A DNA stretch of 64,000 bases, taken from contig JACKKB010000006.1 of the NCBI GenBank assembly GCA_020637635.1, positions 204,770 to 268,769 on the forward strand, read 5' to 3'. The position numbers and the translations under genes were made by a program. This document shows positions 60,727 through 64,000 of the stretch, piece by piece. Each line of letters begins with the position of its first letter. Position 1 is the stretch's first letter. The DNA comes from Albidovulum sp. GTDB taxonomy: Bacteria; Pseudomonadota; Alphaproteobacteria; Rhodobacterales; Rhodobacteraceae. The notes under the pieces are model-generated. The model worked only from the letters and a program-made list of their open reading frames with translations, ran no database searches and had not been told where the DNA came from.

Positions 60727-62817
60727 TCACCTTTCGCCCTCCCCGAGCCCGAGCCGCGCACGCGCGGCGGCGGCACCGGCATGGATCATCCGGTCGGAGA
60801 CGATGGCGATGAAGGCGACCGCCAGCCCGGCCACCAGCCCGCGACCCGGATCGGCCTTGGTCAGCGCGATATAGACCTCCTGGCCGAGATCGCGGGTGCC
60901 GACGAGCGCGGTGATGACCAGCATCGAGAGCGCGAACATGATCGTCTGGTTGAGCCCGAGCAGGATCTCCGGCAACGCCAGCTTCAGCTTGATCCGGGTG
61001 AGGATCTGGTGCTCGGTGCAGCCCATCGCGCGGCCGGCCTCGATGAGCCGCGGATCGACGCCCTTCAGCCCCAGCACCGTGTAGCGGATCGCAGGCACCA
61101 CCGAATAGGCGACGACGGCGATCATGGCGGTGAAGTCGCCGACCCGGAACAGCATCACCGCCGGCATCAGATAGACGAACGAAGGCAGCGTCTGCAGCGT
61201 GTCGATCACCACCCGCACCAGCGCCCAGAGCCGCTCGCGCTCGGCCGCGAGGATGCCGACCGGCACGCCCACCAGCATCGCCAGGATCACCGAGATGCCG
61301 CAGAGATAGACGGTGATCATGGCCTTTTCCCATTGCCCGGTCAGGGCGATGAGCGCCCCGAGCGCCGCGACCGTGAACGCAAGCCGGAGCCCGCCGAGAC
61401 GCCAGCCGCCATAGGCGAGAAGGCCCACGACCCCGACCCAGGGCAGGCCGAGGAGAAACCGTTTCGTCGGTACCAGCAGGTGCAGCAGCACCGCGTTCTT
61501 CACCGCCTCGATCGTGTCGAAATAGTTGACGTTGATCCAGGCGACCGCGCTGCTCCAAAAGGTGCCGGTCGACAGCTCCGCCGCGGGCGGGAACCGGTGC
61601 ACCGCCGGCACCACCAGCCCCAGGAGCCCGATGGCGACCAGAAGCGTCAGCGCCGCCAGAAGATAGGGATGGCGCGCGACGATGCCCCCGGTCGCCCCCG
61701 CGCCGCGGCGCAGCGCGACCGCCTGGCTCAGCCGGTCGAGCACGACGGCAAGCGCCACGATGGCGAACCCGGCCTCGAGCCCGGCGCCGAAATCGAGCTT
61801 GCGCAGCGCCGCGAGAACGTCGAATCCGAGCCCGCCGGCGCCGATCATCGAGGCGATGATCACCATGTTCAGCGACAGCATGATCACCTGATTGACGCCG
61901 ACCATGAGCGCGTCCGTGGCAGACGGCACCATCACCCGCCAGACCATCTGGCGCGGCGTGCAGCCGACCATGCGGCCGAGGTCCGAGAACTCCGGGGGCA
62001 CCCGCGCGAGTGCCAGTTCGGTGATGCGGGTCATCGGCGGCACCGCATAGATGAGCGTCGCCACCACCGCCGCCGTCGGCCCGAAACCGAACAGGAAGAG
62101 GATCGGCACAAGATAGGCGAAGACCGGGATCGTCTGCATCAGGTCGAGGGCCGGCAGAAGCGCGCGCGAGAACCAGCGATGGCGCCACGCGAGGATGCCG
62201 AGCATCAGCCCCAGCGCCACGCCGAGCGGAACCGCGACGAGGATCGAGGCCAGCGTGACCATGGCGCTCTGCCACTGGCCGAAGGCGGCGATGAAGAGAA
62301 AGGCGCCGGCGACGACGAGCGCGAGCCTCACCCCTCCGGCCCAGAGCCCGAGAACCGAGAAGACCGCGGTGACGCCGAGCCAGGAGAGCGGTGGCAGGAT
62401 CTCGCGTGCCGAAGATCCCCGGCCGTCGAGAAAGCCGGTCGAGAGAAGCGACAGCGCGAAGCGGTAGGGCACGTCGATCACCGCCGCGATGAAGCGGGTC
62501 AGTTCCGCGAAGGTGAAGAACCCGAAGCTCGCGTCGTTGAGCAGCCATTTGGTGAAGGCCGTGATCCATCGGGCCGCCGGCAGGGTCAGCGCCCGCGGCC
62601 AGTCGAAGGCCCAGGGCAGGAGTGCCGCGCCGCCAAGCCAGAGGGCGCAAAAGAGCACGAGCGCGAGCCCCCAGCCGACGAGAGCCCGCCCGCCGCCGCC
62701 GGGCCAGCCACCGCCGGGCCAGCCACCGCCGGGCCAGCCACCGCCGCGCCAACCGCGCGCGGCAACCGCGGCGCCGGGCGGCGGGATCTCGGTCCTTGCG
62801 GGTGCAGCCGGTTCCAT
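60727..62817 (-). CDS. glycine-betaine/proline-type ABC permease, fused double domain
   Basis: 696 residues with two BPD_transp_1 permease domains. Each has the EAA loop: EFSDLGRMVGCTPRQMVWRVMVPSATDALMVGVNQ in the first (about residue 280) and RLIEAGRAMGCTEHQILTRIKLKLALPEILLGLNQ in the second (about residue 610). ProW-like proteins are usually single-domain homodimers; here both halves are on one chain. The N-terminus carries a GGGWP pentapeptide repeat before the first membrane segment. 3 bp after the ATPase gene. No binding protein is in the window; it could lie beyond the right end. Confidence 0.9.
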   Translation of the reverse strand: MEPAAPARTEIPPPGAAVAARGWRGGGWPGGGWPGGGWPGGGGRALVGWGLALVLFCALWLGGAALLPWAFDWPRALTLPAARWITAFTKWLLNDASFGFFTFAELTRFIAAVIDVPYRFALSLLSTGFLDGRGSSAREILPPLSWLGVTAVFSVLGLWAGGVRLALVVAGAFLFIAAFGQWQSAMVTLASILVAVPLGVALGLMLGILAWRHRWFSRALLPALDLMQTIPVFAYLVPILFLFGFGPTAAVVATLIYAVPPMTRITELALARVPPEFSDLGRMVGCTPRQMVWRVMVPSATDALMVGVNQVIMLSLNMVIIASMIGAGGLGFDVLAALRKLDFGAGLEAGFAIVALAVVLDRLSQAVALRRGAGATGGIVARHPYLLAALTLLVAIGLLGLVVPAVHRFPPAAELSTGTFWSSAVAWINVNYFDTIEAVKNAVLLHLLVPTKRFLLGLPWVGVVGLLAYGGWRLGGLRLAFTVAALGALIALTGQWEKAMITVYLCGISVILAMLVGVPVGILAAERERLWALVRVVIDTLQTLPSFVYLMPAVMLFRVGDFTAMIAVVAYSVVPAIRYTVLGLKGVDPRLIEAGRAMGCTEHQILTRIKLKLALPEILLGLNQTIMFALSMLVITALVGTRDLGQEVYIALTKADPGRGLVAGLAVAFIAIVSDRMIHAGAAAARARLGLGEGER
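62701..62745. repeat. in-frame 15-bp repeat near the permease 5' end
   Basis: Three identical units of GGGCCAGCCACCGCC and a degenerate fourth. They encode GGGWP repeats in the cytoplasmic N-terminus of the permease. Confidence 0.9.
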
Positions 62818-62820
62818 CGC

Positions 62821-63930
62821 TCAGCCCCCGAACATCAGCCGCACCACCTCGGCGCGCTGCAGGCTGCCGACGACGGCGCCCGCCGCATCGGTCACGGCGA
62901 TCGCCTCGGCGCCGTCGAGGAAGAGAGGCGCCGCCTCGGCGATCGTGGCGGCCGCCGCGACGGTCGCGGCACCGCCGGCGCCTCTGCCCGGAACCATGGC
63001 GCTGCGCACCCGCACGACCTTCGCCTTGGGCACCGCCAGGGTGAATTCGCGCACGTAGTCGGTGGCGGGTCGCAGCACGATCTCCTCGGGCGTGCCGGTC
63101 TGTTCGACGGCCCCGTCCTTCATGATCGCGATCCGGTCGGCAAGCCGGATCGCCTCGTCGAAATCGTGGGTGATGAAGACGATGGTCTTCTTCAGCACCG
63201 ACTGCAGGCGAATGAATTCGTCCTGCATCTCGCGCCGGATCAGCGGATCGAGCGCCGAGAAGGGTTCGTCGAGGAACCACAGCTCCGGCTCAACCGCCAG
63301 CGAACGGGCGATGCCGACGCGCTGCTGCTGGCCGCCCGAAAGCTGGCGCGGCATCGCCGTCTCGCGCCCCGCGAGCCCCACGAGAGAGATCATCCGGGCG
63401 GCGCGTTCCTCGCGTTCGGGCCGCGCCACGCCCTGGACCTGCAGCGGAAAGGCCACGTTGTCGAGCACGCTCAGATGCGGCAGGAGCGCGAAATGCTGGA
63501 ACACCATGCCCATCTTGTGGCGGCGGATCTCGACCATCTCGCGGTCGGCAACGGCGCGCAGGTTCTGGCCGGCAAAGAACACCTCGCCGGCCGTCGGCTC
63601 GATCAGCCGCGACATGAGCCGCACCAGCGTCGACTTGCCCGAGCCGGAAAGGCCCATGATGACGAAGATCTCGCCGGTGCGGACCTCGAGCGTCACGTCG
63701 CGCACCGCCGGCACGAGACCGGCCTTGCCGAGCGCGGCGGCAGAGGGCTGCGGCCCGAGCCGCGCCAGAACCTCTTCGGCGCGGGCACCGAAGAGCTTCC
63801 AGAGGCCGCGGCAGACGAGCTTCGCCTCCGGTCCGGATGCGCCTGAGGTTGGCACGTCCGGGGCGGTTGGCACGTCCGGGGCGGTTGGCAGGCCAGGGGC
63901 GGCGGGAGCGGATCGAGGGTCAGTCGGCAT
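62821..63930 (-). CDS. glycine-betaine/proline-type ABC ATPase (ProV-like)
   Basis: 369 residues. Walker A IMGLSGSGKSTLV, Q-loop VFQHFALLPHLSVLDNVAFPLQVQG, signature LSGGQQQRVGIARSL, Walker B LWFLDEPFSALD. RHKMGMVFQHFALLPH and the linker KLVCRGLWKLFGARAEE are ProV/OpuAA traits. The C-terminus has a single CBS-like stretch (AIAVTDAAGAVVGSLQRAEVV). The first 33 residues are a Pro/Ala repeat (TAPDVP). First gene of the operon; promoter and any binding-protein gene lie at or beyond the window end. Confidence 0.92.
   Translation of the reverse strand: MPTDPRSAPAAPGLPTAPDVPTAPDVPTSGASGPEAKLVCRGLWKLFGARAEEVLARLGPQPSAAALGKAGLVPAVRDVTLEVRTGEIFVIMGLSGSGKSTLVRLMSRLIEPTAGEVFFAGQNLRAVADREMVEIRRHKMGMVFQHFALLPHLSVLDNVAFPLQVQGVARPEREERAARMISLVGLAGRETAMPRQLSGGQQQRVGIARSLAVEPELWFLDEPFSALDPLIRREMQDEFIRLQSVLKKTIVFITHDFDEAIRLADRIAIMKDGAVEQTGTPEEIVLRPATDYVREFTLAVPKAKVVRVRSAMVPGRGAGGAATVAAAATIAEAAPLFLDGAEAIAVTDAAGAVVGSLQRAEVVRLMFGG
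63851..63902. repeat. in-frame 18-bp repeat at the ProV-like N-terminus
   Basis: Two identical 18-bp units (GGCACGTCCGGGGCGGTT) and a diverged third. They encode six-residue TAPDVP repeats before the ATPase domain begins. Confidence 0.85.
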
Positions 63931-64000
63931 GCGGGGTCCGTCAGGAAGTGTCGCCGCGCGCGGGCCGCGCGGATCGGGGGCGACCCGGCGCCAGACGGGC

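Noticed and set aside
60649..63846. Plus-strand open frame of 1065 codons over the betaine-type operon
   Set aside because: Charged low-complexity product antisense to well-supported ABC genes.

Overview
The window is high-GC DNA that reads as a Rhodobacterales chromosome (Rhodobacter/Paracoccus/roseobacter type); I would not name a genus. Support comes from a mitochondrial-type NDUFA12 / MlaD-like / DUF2155 / aat / accCB neighbourhood, a GapR (DUF2312) gene, an SqrR-like sulfur regulator, ScfR-type and RutR-type regulators, and coding strands whose third positions are so GC-rich that long antisense frames appear everywhere. There is no phage, transposase, integrase, CRISPR array or rRNA. One tRNA gene, tRNA-Thr(UGU), is present.

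Layout, left to right. 1-5.9 kb: the 3' part of gltX, gltA, a DUF475 / small membrane protein / GH1 glucosidase operon, a 49-residue membrane protein and a flavin reductase. 5.9-17.3 kb: a MOFRL glycerate kinase divergent from an SqrR-like persulfide sensor, a class V aminotransferase, tRNA-Thr, a DUF4239 protein, an iron-type ABC permease, a P1 peptidase, gapR and a FadJ-like bifunctional beta-oxidation enzyme. 17.5-19.4 kb: a DksA-like zinc finger gene and, divergent from it behind a candidate FNR box, a two-gene YeeE/YedE sulfur importer with a DUF442 phosphatase-like sulfurtransferase. 19.4-26.2 kb: degenerate 15-bp tandem repeats, a SpoA (FliM/FliN-like) protein, an SLC5-fused histidine kinase, a single-domain response regulator and an ScfR-like XRE regulator.

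26.3-39.3 kb is a complete reductive pyrimidine degradation locus. preT and preA encode dihydropyrimidine dehydrogenase, hydA dihydropyrimidinase and hyuC a beta-ureidopropionase-type amidohydrolase. An NMT1-family ABC importer lies in the same operon, and two RutR-family TetR genes flank a methyltransferase. Two RutR-like palindromes lie in the hyuC/tetR divergent promoter region. An orphan membrane-anchored gene of visibly lower GC is fitted tightly between hyuC and hydA.

39.5-45.5 kb is housekeeping: accBC, aat, DUF2155, MlaD-like, NDUFA12, clpX and clpP. 45.7-51.5 kb has two amidases joined to modE and then modABC, with two equally spaced ModE-type operators between modE and modA. 51.5-54 kb has a CbiX-like chelatase and a Na/Pi cotransporter behind a Pho-box-like site. 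54-63.9 kb is one minus-strand operon: a glycine-betaine-type ATPase, a fused double permease, a choline/ethanolamine-kinase-like protein, two dimethylglycine-dehydrogenase-like flavoproteins and a second kinase-like protein. It looks like uptake and breakdown of an N-methylated or related amine whose identity the sequence does not reveal.

A recurring oddity is short tandem repeats in gaps and at gene ends (35, 13, 14, 15 and 18 bp units). Several 15-bp arrays are in frame and add pentapeptide repeats to ModA, the SpoA protein and the betaine-type permease. I see no single clearly undescribed system. The best candidates for follow-up are the kinase/flavoprotein operon, the orphan gene in the pyrimidine operon, and the kinase/SpoA signalling group.
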